DNA of 64,000 nt from Sphingomonas colocasiae (lineage in GTDB: Bacteria > Pseudomonadota > Alphaproteobacteria > Sphingomonadales > Sphingomonadaceae): NCBI RefSeq assembly GCF_019880585.1, contig NZ_JAINVV010000004.1:558001-622000 (forward strand), given 5' to 3'. The notes beneath the pieces were generated by a model. That model searched no databases, was not told the origin of the DNA, and saw only the letters and a program-made list of their open reading frames with translations. A program made the position numbers and the translations under genes. Of the stretch, positions 32,255-40,967 are shown piece after piece. Within the stretch, counting starts at the first letter, position 1; each line of letters starts with the position of its first letter.

Positions 32255-34258
32255 TCAGCCGGCGGGGCGCGGTTCGATGACGATCTCGATCCGGCCCGGC
32301 CGCGCCGCATCGATCCGCACGAACTGGCCCGACGCGACGATATCCGCACTATCGTCGCCCGCGACGCGCGTCGAGAAGCCTTCGGCGTAGCGGCTGCGCG
32401 GCACATAAATTCGCGTCGGCGCCGCGATCGCCGGATCGGCGTCGAACTGGAGCGTGAAACGGCGCGACGCCCGGTCGAAATGCATACGGACGATCCGGCC
32501 CTGGACGGCATGGGCGAAGGGGCGGCAGAAACCCGCGATCGCGCGGCCGCCTGAATCGGGATCGGCGGGATCCTCCTGCTGGTCCAGCGAGAAGATCGAC
32601 AGATCCTCCTGGTTCCAGGTGTCGCCGATGCGCAGGTCGTTGCGGTTGGACGCGGTGTAGTTCCATTGGGTGGCGTGGAGCAGCAGTGCATCGAGCGCGT
32701 CGTACATCAGCCCGAGCAGCAGCACATGCTTGTCCCAGATCGCGGGATCGCGCACGCCGTTCGCCCACGCCTCATAGGCAGCGCCTTCGTCCAGATCGAA
32801 GGGGATGCCGAACTCGCCGACCAGCGAGGGGGACCCCCCGGATGAGAAAAGCTCGGCGGGGGCGGCCTTGTGCGCCATCTGGTCGATGAAGCGCGCCAGC
32901 ACCTGTTCCTCGCCGCACGCGCGCGCGCCGGTGACGAAATCGAACGAATTCTCGGGATCGAAGCTCTTCAGATAAAGCGTCGATGCGTCGTACCAGTGGC
33001 TGGCATTGACGGTCCGTTCGGGCATGTCGACGGGGAAGGGCCTGCCAGCCGCCGCGCCCATGGCATCGAGTTCGGCGAAGACCAGCCAGTCGGGATTGTG
33101 CGCACGCACGGTATGCGCCACCTGGTGGAAGAGCGGGCCGAAACCATCCTCCGAAATGGTGATGCGGCGGCCGTCGCGCGTGCGGAAGAACTCCTCGTCG
33201 CCCGCGATCGCGACGCCATTCTCGATCCGATAGGCGCCGGCCGCCTCGAACGGGCAGGCGACGCCGTCGCGCCAGATCGGGATGCCGTGCGGATTGACGA
33301 TCGCCGTGCCGGCGGGCTCGGCGATGCTGGTCAGCGCATTGCGGCGGAGCAGCGGCACTTCGACGGAGAGGCCGCGCGCCGCCGCAAGGCCGTCGAGCGC
33401 GGACATCGCCTTGCCGGGGCGAGCGCGGGTAGTGTTGTCCTCGCTGGGGGCGAGGTGGCGATAGCTCAGCCGTTCGCCGATCCAGCCCGTGCCCGGTTCG
33501 TTGAGCGTGTCGAAACCCAGGACATGCGGCATGTCGCGCAGGCGCGCCGCGACCGCGTCCATCGATCCCAGATAATGGCGCTGCAGATAGTCCTGGATGT
33601 TCTCCTCGCCCACGCGATGTGCGGGCGTCAGCAGCCGGCCGCCCCAGAACAATGTCCACATGATCGCATTTGCGGGCAGGCGGTAATTGGTGCCCCAGCT
33701 CATCTGCGGATAGTCATCCTGGCGCTTCACCGTGCTGGCATAGTCATAGACATGCTGCATCACATGCGCGGCGCCGGCGGCGTGGAATTTCGTGAAGTCG
33801 AGCCCGGCCGCCTCGAAGGTCCAGCCCGGCGCGCCGTCGCCGCCGGTCATCCGGCTCCAGACGTCCTGGTGGAAATCGACGAAGAGGTAGAGGCCGTGAT
33901 GCGCCGCGCGACGGCAGATCTCGGCGAAATAGTCGAGATACTCCTGGTCATGCAGGCCGGGGCCGGCATGTTCGACCGCTTCCCAGGTGGTCAGCAGCCT
34001 CAGGCAATTGAACCCCCAATGCGCGAGCCGGCCAAGATGCGCGTCGGCTTCCGCCACGGCAAAGGGGCGTCCGACGAACGAAACCGCGCGGTGGTCGGCG
34101 AAGTCGCCCGGAAACTGCGTGCCGCCGTCAGGCCAGGGCACCTTGCAGTCGCCGCCGAGATTGACGCCGCGCAGCATGACCTGTCGGCCGGTCGCGTCGA
34201 CGAGCCTTGGCCCGTCGATATGGATGCTCGGAAGATGCGGGTTGCGGCCGACGCTCAT
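32255..34258 (-). CDS. GH5 glycosidase of the fungal glucocerebrosidase (EGCrP) type
   Basis: The protein (667 aa) is a retaining beta-glycosidase of family GH5 that resembles fungal EGCrP glucosylceramidases and steryl-beta-glucosidases (GH5_12). Visible segments are LRGVNLGGDCKVPWPDG, FADHRAVSFVGRPFAVAEAD, LRLLTTWEAVEHAGPG, FVDFHQDVWSRMTGGDGAPG and FDTLNEPG (acid/base Glu in NEP). Others are SHWYDASTLYLKSF and LVGEFGIPFD (nucleophile Glu). A C-terminal beta domain follows from about residue 580. There is no signal peptide, so it acts in the cytoplasm, as do the fungal enzymes. The ATG at 34258 is used, with GAGCAAGG 9 nt upstream. Bacterial members were, to my knowledge, noted mainly in actinobacteria; that should be checked. 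Confidence 0.82.
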   Translation of the reverse strand: MSVGRNPHLPSIHIDGPRLVDATGRQVMLRGVNLGGDCKVPWPDGGTQFPGDFADHRAVSFVGRPFAVAEADAHLGRLAHWGFNCLRLLTTWEAVEHAGPGLHDQEYLDYFAEICRRAAHHGLYLFVDFHQDVWSRMTGGDGAPGWTFEAAGLDFTKFHAAGAAHVMQHVYDYASTVKRQDDYPQMSWGTNYRLPANAIMWTLFWGGRLLTPAHRVGEENIQDYLQRHYLGSMDAVAARLRDMPHVLGFDTLNEPGTGWIGERLSYRHLAPSEDNTTRARPGKAMSALDGLAAARGLSVEVPLLRRNALTSIAEPAGTAIVNPHGIPIWRDGVACPFEAAGAYRIENGVAIAGDEEFFRTRDGRRITISEDGFGPLFHQVAHTVRAHNPDWLVFAELDAMGAAAGRPFPVDMPERTVNASHWYDASTLYLKSFDPENSFDFVTGARACGEEQVLARFIDQMAHKAAPAELFSSGGSPSLVGEFGIPFDLDEGAAYEAWANGVRDPAIWDKHVLLLGLMYDALDALLLHATQWNYTASNRNDLRIGDTWNQEDLSIFSLDQQEDPADPDSGGRAIAGFCRPFAHAVQGRIVRMHFDRASRRFTLQFDADPAIAAPTRIYVPRSRYAEGFSTRVAGDDSADIVASGQFVRIDAARPGRIEIVIEPRPAG

Positions 34259-34278
34259 ATGTTGAACCTTGCTCAAAT

Positions 34279-34340
34279 TGATCGATCACCATAAAAATGG
34301 ATCGAAAATGTGCCGTCAAGGCAAATTTATATCGAAAATA
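34279..34340. promoter_or_regulatory. Putative operators in the GH5 / GPH divergent region
   Basis: The region has a perfect palindrome TGATCGATCA (34279-34288) and two ATCGAAAAT-type half-sites (GGATCGAAAAT at 34299-34309 and ATATCGAAAATA at 34329-34340). They resemble the full GATTCGATCGAATC palindrome at 38128-38141. It may be a binding region for the cluster's GntR regulator. Confidence 0.4.
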
Positions 34341-34375
34341 GGCGCGGGGTAGGCGCCGGTGGTGGAGGGTGGAGA

Positions 34376-35755
34376 GTGTCCGATAGCGAGCAGGGCGCGC
34401 AGCGCCTGAGCATGAAGCGCAAGGCCGGGTTCGCGATCGGCGATTATGCCTGCAATCTCTATTGGCAGAGCATCTCGCTCTTCCTCATGTATTATTACAC
34501 CGATGTCGTCGGCCTGCCTGCGACCACGGCGGGCTTGATCTACATGATCGCCTCGATCTTCGACGGCGCGATCGATCCGGTGATGGGCGCGGTCGCGGAT
34601 CGCACGCGCACGCGCTGGGGGCGTTACCGGCCCTGGATCCTGATCGGCGCGATCCCGCTCGGTTTTTCCTTCGCGGCGCTCTACTGGAAGCCCGCGCTCG
34701 ACGGGCTGGGCCTGATCGCGGTGGTGCTCGCCACGCATCTGGTGTTCCGTGTCGCCTATACCGCGGTCTCCATCCCCTATTCTTCGCTGACCGCGCGGAT
34801 CACCACCAGTTCGGACGAGCGCAACGGCCTGGCCGGCTTCCGCATGTTCTTCGCGACGCTGGCGGGGCTCACCATCTCGTTCCTGACCCAGCCCATGGTC
34901 GCGCTGTTCGGCGGCGGCGATCAGGCGCGGGGCTTCTTCTATGCCGCCTGCACGATCGCGCTCGTCTCCACCTCGATCCTGCCGCTCGTCTTCCTGGCGA
35001 CGCGCGAGCCGGTGCTGGCGTCGGACGATCAGCCGATGCCCGGCATGCGCGATTATTGGCGCTCGATCCGCGTCAACCGCGCCTTCTGGCTGGTGATGGT
35101 GGCGATCACCTCGGCGGCCCTGTGCAGCACGGTGATCGGCAAGTCCGTGCTCTATTATTTCAAATATTTCGTCGGGGACGAGGGGAGCGCGCGCTATGCG
35201 CTCTCGGTCAAATCGGCCGCCGGGCTGCTGATCATCCCGAGCTGGGTCTATGTCACCAAGCTGACGGGCAAGCGCGGCGCCTGGTTCACCGCCACCGGCT
35301 GGGCGCTGGTCGGGCTGGCCGTCTTCGCGCTCACCGATATCCGCGACGTGGTGGGCGCGTCGCTGATGTTCCTCTTCCTGCACGTCGCGATATTGGGGCT
35401 CAACATGACCTATTGGTCGATGCTGCCCGATACCGTCGAATATGGCGAATGGCGTTCGGGCGTGCGCGCCGAATCCTTCATCTTCGGTTTCGGCATCTTC
35501 TTCCAGAAGGTCGCGCTCGGGATGGCCGCCGGCCTGCTCGGCGTGATGCTCGATCTGGCCGGTTATGTCCCCAACCAGCCCCAGACCCCTGAAACGCTGG
35601 AGGGGATCAAGCTGATCATCACCGTCTTCCCGACGATCGGGCTGATCATGGCGGCGGTCGCGATGTGGCTTCATCCGCTTCGGCGCGGCGAGCATGAGCG
35701 CATCTCGCGCGAACTGGCGGAGCGCCGGCTCGCCATGGCCCATGCCGATGATTGA
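34376..35755 (+). CDS. GPH-family glycoside:cation symporter (copy 1)
   Basis: The protein (459 aa) is a 12-helix transporter of the glycoside-pentoside-hexuronide family (MelB-like). Typical motifs are GDYACNLYWQSISLFLMYYY, IYMIASIFDGAIDPVMGA, ADRTRTRWGRYRPWILIG and MLPDTVEYGEWRSGVRAESF. It brings glycosides in with sodium or protons. The GTG at 34376 has an excellent GGAGGGTGGAGA upstream; an ATG at 34412 is the alternative. It is divergent from the GH5 gene and followed by a TonB receptor gene. It is closely related to the second GPH gene at 40964, so the locus holds two transporters of the same type. Confidence 0.87.
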   Translation: MSDSEQGAQRLSMKRKAGFAIGDYACNLYWQSISLFLMYYYTDVVGLPATTAGLIYMIASIFDGAIDPVMGAVADRTRTRWGRYRPWILIGAIPLGFSFAALYWKPALDGLGLIAVVLATHLVFRVAYTAVSIPYSSLTARITTSSDERNGLAGFRMFFATLAGLTISFLTQPMVALFGGGDQARGFFYAACTIALVSTSILPLVFLATREPVLASDDQPMPGMRDYWRSIRVNRAFWLVMVAITSAALCSTVIGKSVLYYFKYFVGDEGSARYALSVKSAAGLLIIPSWVYVTKLTGKRGAWFTATGWALVGLAVFALTDIRDVVGASLMFLFLHVAILGLNMTYWSMLPDTVEYGEWRSGVRAESFIFGFGIFFQKVALGMAAGLLGVMLDLAGYVPNQPQTPETLEGIKLIITVFPTIGLIMAAVAMWLHPLRRGEHERISRELAERRLAMAHADD

Positions 35756-35788
35756 GTCGTTTGCGATCGACCAATTGACATAAGGCAG

Positions 35789-35804
35789 GATTCGGTCGAA
35801 AATC
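35789..35804. promoter_or_regulatory. Putative operator upstream of the TonB receptor (copy 2)
   Basis: GATTCGGTCGAAAATC closely matches the palindrome GATTCGATCGAATC found before the GntR gene, differing by one base and two extra A. It lies 43 nt before the receptor start. Confidence 0.42.
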
Positions 35805-35846
35805 ATCATAATAACAAGATACGAATCAAATATAGGGGAGAATGGG

Positions 35847-38126
35847 ATGATCGGCTCCGGGATTCTGTCGTCCGAATGGGTGCGCTTCCGTCGCGGACTG
35901 TTGTGTGGAACGGTTTCGGGTCTTGCACTGGTCGCGTCTCCGGCATTCGCCGCCAACGGACAGGCCGCGCCCGCTCAGGCGGCCGAAAGCGAGGCCGATC
36001 CGGGGGACATCGTCGTCACCGCGCAGAAGCGCGCGGAGCGGCTGCAGGACGTGCCGATCTCGATCGCGGTGGTTGGCGGCGAAACGCTTTCGGCGCTCAA
36101 TCTCAACGAGGCGACCGATCTCCAATATATCGTGCCCGGCGTGCAGGTGCTCAACGCCGCCGGCCCGCGCAGCTTCGGCTTCTATATTCGTGGCATCGGC
36201 ACGACCTCCTTCTCGTCGGAGTCGGTCGAGGGCAGCGTCGCCTATGTGATGGATGGCGTCGTGCTCGGCCAGTCGGGCGCTTCGCTAGCCGATCTTCCCG
36301 ATATCGAACGGATCGAGGTGCTGCGCGGCCCGCAAGGCACCCTGTTCGGCAAGAACGCGTCGGCGGGCGTGATCAACGTCGTCACCCGCCGTCCCTCCGA
36401 TCATTGGGAGGGCAGGGTTTCGGGAAGCTGGGCCTGGCCGCTCAACGAGCGCAAATTCTCCGGGCTCGTCACCGGCCCGATCAGCGACGATGTCCGTGTC
36501 CTGTTCTCGGCGCGCCTGAACAAGCGCGACGGCAATGTCGAGAATGTGTTCGACGGGCGCAGGCTCAACAACCGCAACGATTATGGCTTCCGCGGCAAGA
36601 TCGAGGCGACGCCGGGCAGCAATTTCACGTCGACATTGATCGGCGACTGGTGGCGCCGTCGCTCCGACTGCTGCATCTGGACGCTGCGTTCAGTGACCGT
36701 GCCGCCCAATGCCATCGAGGCCAGCCAGATCGCGGCGGGCATCGTGCCCTCGCCGACCAACGAGAAGCAGAACGTCAATGGCCTGGTCCGCTCCGACATC
36801 GATAGCTGGGGCGTCTCGCTCGACAATGAATACGAGACGGACAGCGGCTATGCGATCAGTTCGATCACGGCTTTCCGCTCGTGGCATACGATCGACGGCC
36901 TCGATACAGACAGCTCGCCGACCAATATCTACGACACCAACTATGCCGATTTCGACCAGCGGCAATTCTCGCAGGAATTGCGGTTGACCTCACCCAAGGG
37001 CGGGCTGATCGACTATGTCGCGGGCGTCTTCTATTTCCACAGTTCCGTGACGTCGGTGTCTTACCAGGACAACAAGTCGAGCGCCGCCGCCTATGCCGGC
37101 CGCGTCGTCACCAACAATGCGACGACCGACAATTACGCGGTGTTCGGCCAGGCCAATATCAACGTGGCGAAGAATTTCCGGCTGATCGCGGGCGCGCGCT
37201 GGCTCAGCGAAACGGCGACTGCCAACAAGCTGCGGCTCGACACGCGCAGCAGCGCCACCCAGTTCGCCCAGGCCAGGAAGACCGATACCGGCTTTGTCTG
37301 GCGGCTTGGCGCGCAATATGATCTGAGCCCGGACGCCAATGTCTTCGCGACGGTCACGCGCGGCTTCAAGGCCGGCGGCTACGACACCGGCATCGGCTTT
37401 CCCGAATTGCGCAATGTCGATCCGGAAAAGCCGACCAATTGGGAAATCGGCGTCCGGACGAGCTGGCCCGATGCGGGATTGACGGTCAACCTCACCGCCT
37501 TCCACCTGACCGTCGACGATTATCAGATCTCGGCGCGCGCGCCGGGGCCAACCTCGATCTATTATCTGATCAACGCGGCCAAGCTCGAATCGAACGGCGT
37601 CGAAGGCGACATCACATGGCGGCCGCGCGGCGACGTGGATTTCACGCTCAGCGCCAGCGCGTCCTATATGGACGCCACCTTCAAGAGCTTCCCCAACGCC
37701 CAATGCTATCCGGGGCAGACCGCGGCGCAGGGCTGTGTTGGCGGGCAGCAGGATATTTCGGGCACGGTGCTGCCGCACGCGCCCAAATTCTCCGCCAATC
37801 TCCAGGCCAGCTATGTCGATGCGCTGGGCGGCGGGCCGGTCAAGCTGCAGCTCGACGCCAATATGAACTATCGTTCGGCCACCGCGCAGGGCTTCCCGGT
37901 GTTCGATGCGCTGATCCAGCCGCGCTACGCATTGGTCAACGCGTCGATCGCGATCGCGAGCAGCGACGATTTCTGGCAGGTCCAGTTCTTCGGACGGAAT
38001 CTGACCGACAAGAATTTCGCGACGACGATCGGCGGAACCGTGCTCGGCAGCGCGGGCAACACGCAGCAATATCCGCTCTATGAGGCGCGCCGCGTGATCG
38101 GTGTCGGCTTCTCCCTCAATTTTTAG
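35847..38126 (+). CDS. TonB-dependent outer-membrane receptor (copy 2)
   Basis: The protein (759 aa) has an N-terminal signal region ending LVASPAFAAN, a TonB box near DIVVTAQKRAERLQDVPISI, a plug (NLNEATDLQYIVPGVQV, FYIRGIGTTSFS, IEVLRGPQGTLFGKNASAGV) and a beta-barrel ending in GVGFSLNF, with the terminal Phe expected for outer-membrane barrels. The start at 35847 follows AGGGGAG. It is a different, shorter receptor from the one at 26448. It lies between a GPH transporter and the GntR regulator and so probably carries the locus substrate across the outer membrane. Confidence 0.92.
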   Translation: MIGSGILSSEWVRFRRGLLCGTVSGLALVASPAFAANGQAAPAQAAESEADPGDIVVTAQKRAERLQDVPISIAVVGGETLSALNLNEATDLQYIVPGVQVLNAAGPRSFGFYIRGIGTTSFSSESVEGSVAYVMDGVVLGQSGASLADLPDIERIEVLRGPQGTLFGKNASAGVINVVTRRPSDHWEGRVSGSWAWPLNERKFSGLVTGPISDDVRVLFSARLNKRDGNVENVFDGRRLNNRNDYGFRGKIEATPGSNFTSTLIGDWWRRRSDCCIWTLRSVTVPPNAIEASQIAAGIVPSPTNEKQNVNGLVRSDIDSWGVSLDNEYETDSGYAISSITAFRSWHTIDGLDTDSSPTNIYDTNYADFDQRQFSQELRLTSPKGGLIDYVAGVFYFHSSVTSVSYQDNKSSAAAYAGRVVTNNATTDNYAVFGQANINVAKNFRLIAGARWLSETATANKLRLDTRSSATQFAQARKTDTGFVWRLGAQYDLSPDANVFATVTRGFKAGGYDTGIGFPELRNVDPEKPTNWEIGVRTSWPDAGLTVNLTAFHLTVDDYQISARAPGPTSIYYLINAAKLESNGVEGDITWRPRGDVDFTLSASASYMDATFKSFPNAQCYPGQTAAQGCVGGQQDISGTVLPHAPKFSANLQASYVDALGGGPVKLQLDANMNYRSATAQGFPVFDALIQPRYALVNASIAIASSDDFWQVQFFGRNLTDKNFATTIGGTVLGSAGNTQQYPLYEARRVIGVGFSLNF

Positions 38127-38127
38127 G

Positions 38128-38141
38128 GATTCGATCGAATC
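38128..38141. promoter_or_regulatory. Perfect 14-bp palindrome upstream of the GntR gene
   Basis: GATTCGATCGAATC is a perfect palindrome two nt after the receptor stop codon and 92 nt before the chosen GntR start. Half-sites or near copies are found upstream of the other transcription units of this locus (34299, 35789, 40007, 43209). It is the best candidate for an autoregulatory operator. Confidence 0.5.
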
Positions 38142-38232
38142 GAGGAAATTGACAGCGATTTCGCAAGAGACTGTTCATCCTGCCCCGGCGGTGCTTAAGG
38201 TGACACATCATCCGTCAACCGAAAGGGCTGCC

Positions 38233-39021
38233 GTGGCGCGTCTGGTTTCCGTCGCAACCTTCAAGGATCCTCGCCTTCAGGCCGGAATCGATGTCCGCAC
38301 CAATCCCACCCAGGCGGCGGCGCACTGGTTGCGGCGCGACATCGTTCGTGGCGTGTTCGAGCCGCTCGAACGGCTGAAGGTCGAGCAGCTCACCAAATTC
38401 TACAATGTCGGCCACAGCCCGGTGCGCGAGGCGATCCTGCTGGTTTCGGCGAGCGGGCTGGTCGTGCACGAGCACCAGAAGGGGTATCGCGTCGCAGGCA
38501 TATCCTCGACCGACTATGCCGATCTGATCGACATCTATCAGCGCACCTATCATCTGGCGCTGACCATGGCGGTGGAGCGCGGCGACGAGGATTGGGAGGA
38601 GCGCGTCGTGCTGGCGCTGCATCGCTCGATGAAGATCCGCAAGGTGATGACCGATGCCGAGCCCGAAGATCGCGAGCTGTGGCAATATGCGTACAAGAAT
38701 CTGCACAACGAGATTCTGTCCGGCTGCGGATCGCCGTTGCTGATGGGAATCGTCGGCGACCTGGGCGATCGCGCCGAGCGCTACGTCAATCTCTGCGCCG
38801 ACATGGCGACCGATCGCGAGCGCGACAGCCATGCCGAGCATCGCGTGATCGTCGACGCAATCGTCGCCGGTGATGTCGATCACCTCAACGTGCTGCTCGA
38901 TCGCTTCTTCGAGACCGGTGAACCGATGCGCGTCTCGATCCGCGCATCGCTGGCGGCGCTGGAGAACAAGCCGCGCCGCCGCCGGGCCGGATCGGCGGCT
39001 ACGCAGTCCACGGCGGCATAG
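38233..39021 (+). CDS. GntR-family (FCD type) transcriptional regulator
   Basis: The protein (262 aa) has an N-terminal winged helix (WLRRDIVRGVFEPLERLKVE, then GHSPVREAILLVSASGLVV) and a C-terminal all-helical FCD domain (from about residue 100, ending near RVSIRASLAAL). FCD regulators bind small organic acids or sugar acids, often with a metal. The GTG at 38233 is used because AAAGGG lies at the right distance; a GTG at 38200 and a TTG at 38149 are alternatives. The position in the middle of the locus and the palindrome just upstream suggest that it controls these genes. Confidence 0.82.
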   Translation: MARLVSVATFKDPRLQAGIDVRTNPTQAAAHWLRRDIVRGVFEPLERLKVEQLTKFYNVGHSPVREAILLVSASGLVVHEHQKGYRVAGISSTDYADLIDIYQRTYHLALTMAVERGDEDWEERVVLALHRSMKIRKVMTDAEPEDRELWQYAYKNLHNEILSGCGSPLLMGIVGDLGDRAERYVNLCADMATDRERDSHAEHRVIVDAIVAGDVDHLNVLLDRFFETGEPMRVSIRASLAALENKPRRRRAGSAATQSTAA

Positions 39022-39031
39022 GCGCCGCGCG

Positions 39032-39994
39032 ATGGAACGACTGCGCATCGGCCTGTTGGGCGCTGCGCGCGTCGCCAGGGCGGGCATCGTCGATCCGGTG
39101 GCGGCGGAGCCGCGCGCGGTGCTGGCGGCAGTTGCCGCGCGCGACCGCGGCAGGGCCGCGGATTTCGCGCGCGAACATGATGTCGCGATCGTCGCGGCCG
39201 ATTATGCGGCGCTGATCTCCCATCCCGGGATCGATCTGGTCTATGTCGCGACGCCGCCAGCGCATCACGCGGAATGGGCGGCGCGGGCGATCGCGCAGGG
39301 CAAGCATGTGCTGGTCGAAAAGCCGTTCGGGCTCGACGCGCGCGAGGCGGAGCATGTCCTCGCCCTGGCGCGAGATCGGGGCGTGCGCGTGTTCGAAGCG
39401 ATGCATGCGCCGCATCATCCGCTGTTCCGCAAGGTCGAGGCGATCGTGTCCAGCGGTGCGCTCGGCGCGATCCGGCGCGTCGTCGCGCGATTCGACGTCG
39501 CATTGCCGCGCACGCCCGGCGAGTTCCGCTGGGACGCGACCCAGGGCGGCGGCGCGCTGATGGATCTGGGCGTCTATCCGCTCGCCTTTTGCCGCAGGCT
39601 GCTGGGCGAGGCGTTCGAGATCGAGTCCGTGACAGCCGATCTGATCGAAGGTGTCGACGCTGATTTTTCGGCAAGGTTGCGCTTCGATGGCGGCGTGATC
39701 GCGGAGGTTTCAAGCGCGTTCACAAAGCCCGTGGTGATGGAATTGTCCGTCGAGGGCGATTGCGGGACCGTGCTTGCCGACAGGATCGTGGTTCCGCACC
39801 GGGGCAATCGGCTCGAAACGCGGATCGATGGTGAGACCATGATCGAGGAGGTGCCGGGGCCGACCAGTTGGACCGCGCAACTGAACGCGATCTGCGACAC
39901 CTTGCTCGATGGCCGGCCGTTTCCCCTGCCCGAGGATGATTTTGTCCATTCGATGCGCGCGATCGACCGGATCCGTGCGGCTGGCGGGTGGTAA
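39032..39994 (+). CDS. Gfo/Idh/MocA-family NAD(P)-dependent oxidoreductase
   Basis: The protein (320 aa) has an N-terminal Rossmann fold (LRIGLLGAARVARAGIVDP) with YVATPPAHHAEWAARAIAQG and the catalytic Lys in HVLVEKPFG. The C-terminal domain contains GGGALMDLGVYPLAFCRRL with the usual acid/histidine-region residues (MDLGVYPL). The family oxidises or reduces hydroxyls on sugars, cyclitols and glycosides. It starts 10 nt after the GntR gene. Together with the TIM-barrel gene 82 nt downstream it could oxidise C3 of a glycoside before cleavage, but that is inference. Confidence 0.88.
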   Translation: MERLRIGLLGAARVARAGIVDPVAAEPRAVLAAVAARDRGRAADFAREHDVAIVAADYAALISHPGIDLVYVATPPAHHAEWAARAIAQGKHVLVEKPFGLDAREAEHVLALARDRGVRVFEAMHAPHHPLFRKVEAIVSSGALGAIRRVVARFDVALPRTPGEFRWDATQGGGALMDLGVYPLAFCRRLLGEAFEIESVTADLIEGVDADFSARLRFDGGVIAEVSSAFTKPVVMELSVEGDCGTVLADRIVVPHRGNRLETRIDGETMIEEVPGPTSWTAQLNAICDTLLDGRPFPLPEDDFVHSMRAIDRIRAAGGW

Positions 39995-40006
39995 ACTGGT
40001 CAAAAT

Positions 40007-40016
40007 ATATCGAATC
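40007..40016. promoter_or_regulatory. Putative operator half-site upstream of the TIM-barrel gene
   Basis: ATATCGAATC matches the right arm of the palindrome at 38128-38141 and lies 61 nt before the ATG at 40077, in an AT-rich stretch that could hold a promoter. Confidence 0.35.
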
Positions 40017-40076
40017 TGTTGACTATGGCGCATTTTGAATAAACTATTCCCGCAACGAAAATATGTGGGAGGATTC

Positions 40077-40967
40077 ATGGCGCCGGTGCCCAATACCAAT
40101 GACGGGTCGTCGCGCGCGCCGCGCCTGCTGCACGGGATCAGTTTCGTCACGCCCGCCGCCTTGCCCGACTGGTCGGTCGGTCCCAGGGGATCGACCGAGA
40201 CGATCAACGCCGCGCTCAAGGCGGCGGGCTATGAGGCGTTGCAGACGATCGAACCGCACAAGGCGGTCGCCGCCGGCCTGATTCCGACGGGCATGATGCG
40301 GATCTTCGACGATGTCGCGCAGATGCGCGAGCGCGTGCGCATGTTCCGCGATGCGGGATGCGACTGCACCACCGTCCATCTCGGCACCGGGCTGGAGAGC
40401 GACGACGAGATGACCCGGCTTGCGGAGGCGATGCTGGAGATCGCGGAGAGCGAGCGGCATCCGGTCTATCTCGAAACGCATCGCGCGACGATGACGCAGG
40501 ATATCCGGCGCACGCTCGACCTGATCGAGCGCCTCCCCGAACTGCGCTTCAACGGCGATTTCGCGCATTGGTATATCGGCCATGAATTCACCTATGGCGA
40601 TATGGAGATGAAGTTCGCGGCGCTCGCGCCGGTCTTCGAGCGCACGCGCTTCCTGCATCTGCGCATCTCGTCCAACGCTTTCGGCCAGGTGACCGCAAGC
40701 GACCCGGCCGAGGCAAGGCATACCGACTATTATCGGCGGATGTGGACGGCGGCCTGTGAGGGCTTTTTACGATCGGCGGGGCCGGGCGATTATCTGGCCG
40801 TCCATCCCGAACTGCTGCCCGCCCGCGCCTTCTATCCCAAGATGGTGCCTGGGCCGGATGGTGAGATGCGCGAGGAAAGCGACCGCTGGACGGAGGCGCA
40901 CTATCTGATCGACATCGCCGAGCATTGCTTCGCCGCCGCGCGCGCCAATCTGGCGGTCGCCGCATGA
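40077..40967 (+). CDS. Sugar phosphate isomerase/epimerase-like TIM-barrel protein
   Basis: The protein (296 aa) has the AP-endonuclease/xylose-isomerase-like TIM-barrel pattern. Likely metal ligands are the Glu in VYLETHRATMT, the Asp/His in FNGDFAHWYIGHEF, the His in FLHLRISSNAF and the Glu in AVHPELLP. The family includes isomerases, epimerases, inosose dehydratases and enzymes that cleave 3-keto-glycosides. The start at 40077 follows a textbook GGGAGG. Its stop overlaps the next transporter (ATGA), so it is co-expressed with a GPH symporter. The exact reaction is not known. Confidence 0.75.
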   Translation: MAPVPNTNDGSSRAPRLLHGISFVTPAALPDWSVGPRGSTETINAALKAAGYEALQTIEPHKAVAAGLIPTGMMRIFDDVAQMRERVRMFRDAGCDCTTVHLGTGLESDDEMTRLAEAMLEIAESERHPVYLETHRATMTQDIRRTLDLIERLPELRFNGDFAHWYIGHEFTYGDMEMKFAALAPVFERTRFLHLRISSNAFGQVTASDPAEARHTDYYRRMWTAACEGFLRSAGPGDYLAVHPELLPARAFYPKMVPGPDGEMREESDRWTEAHYLIDIAEHCFAAARANLAVAA

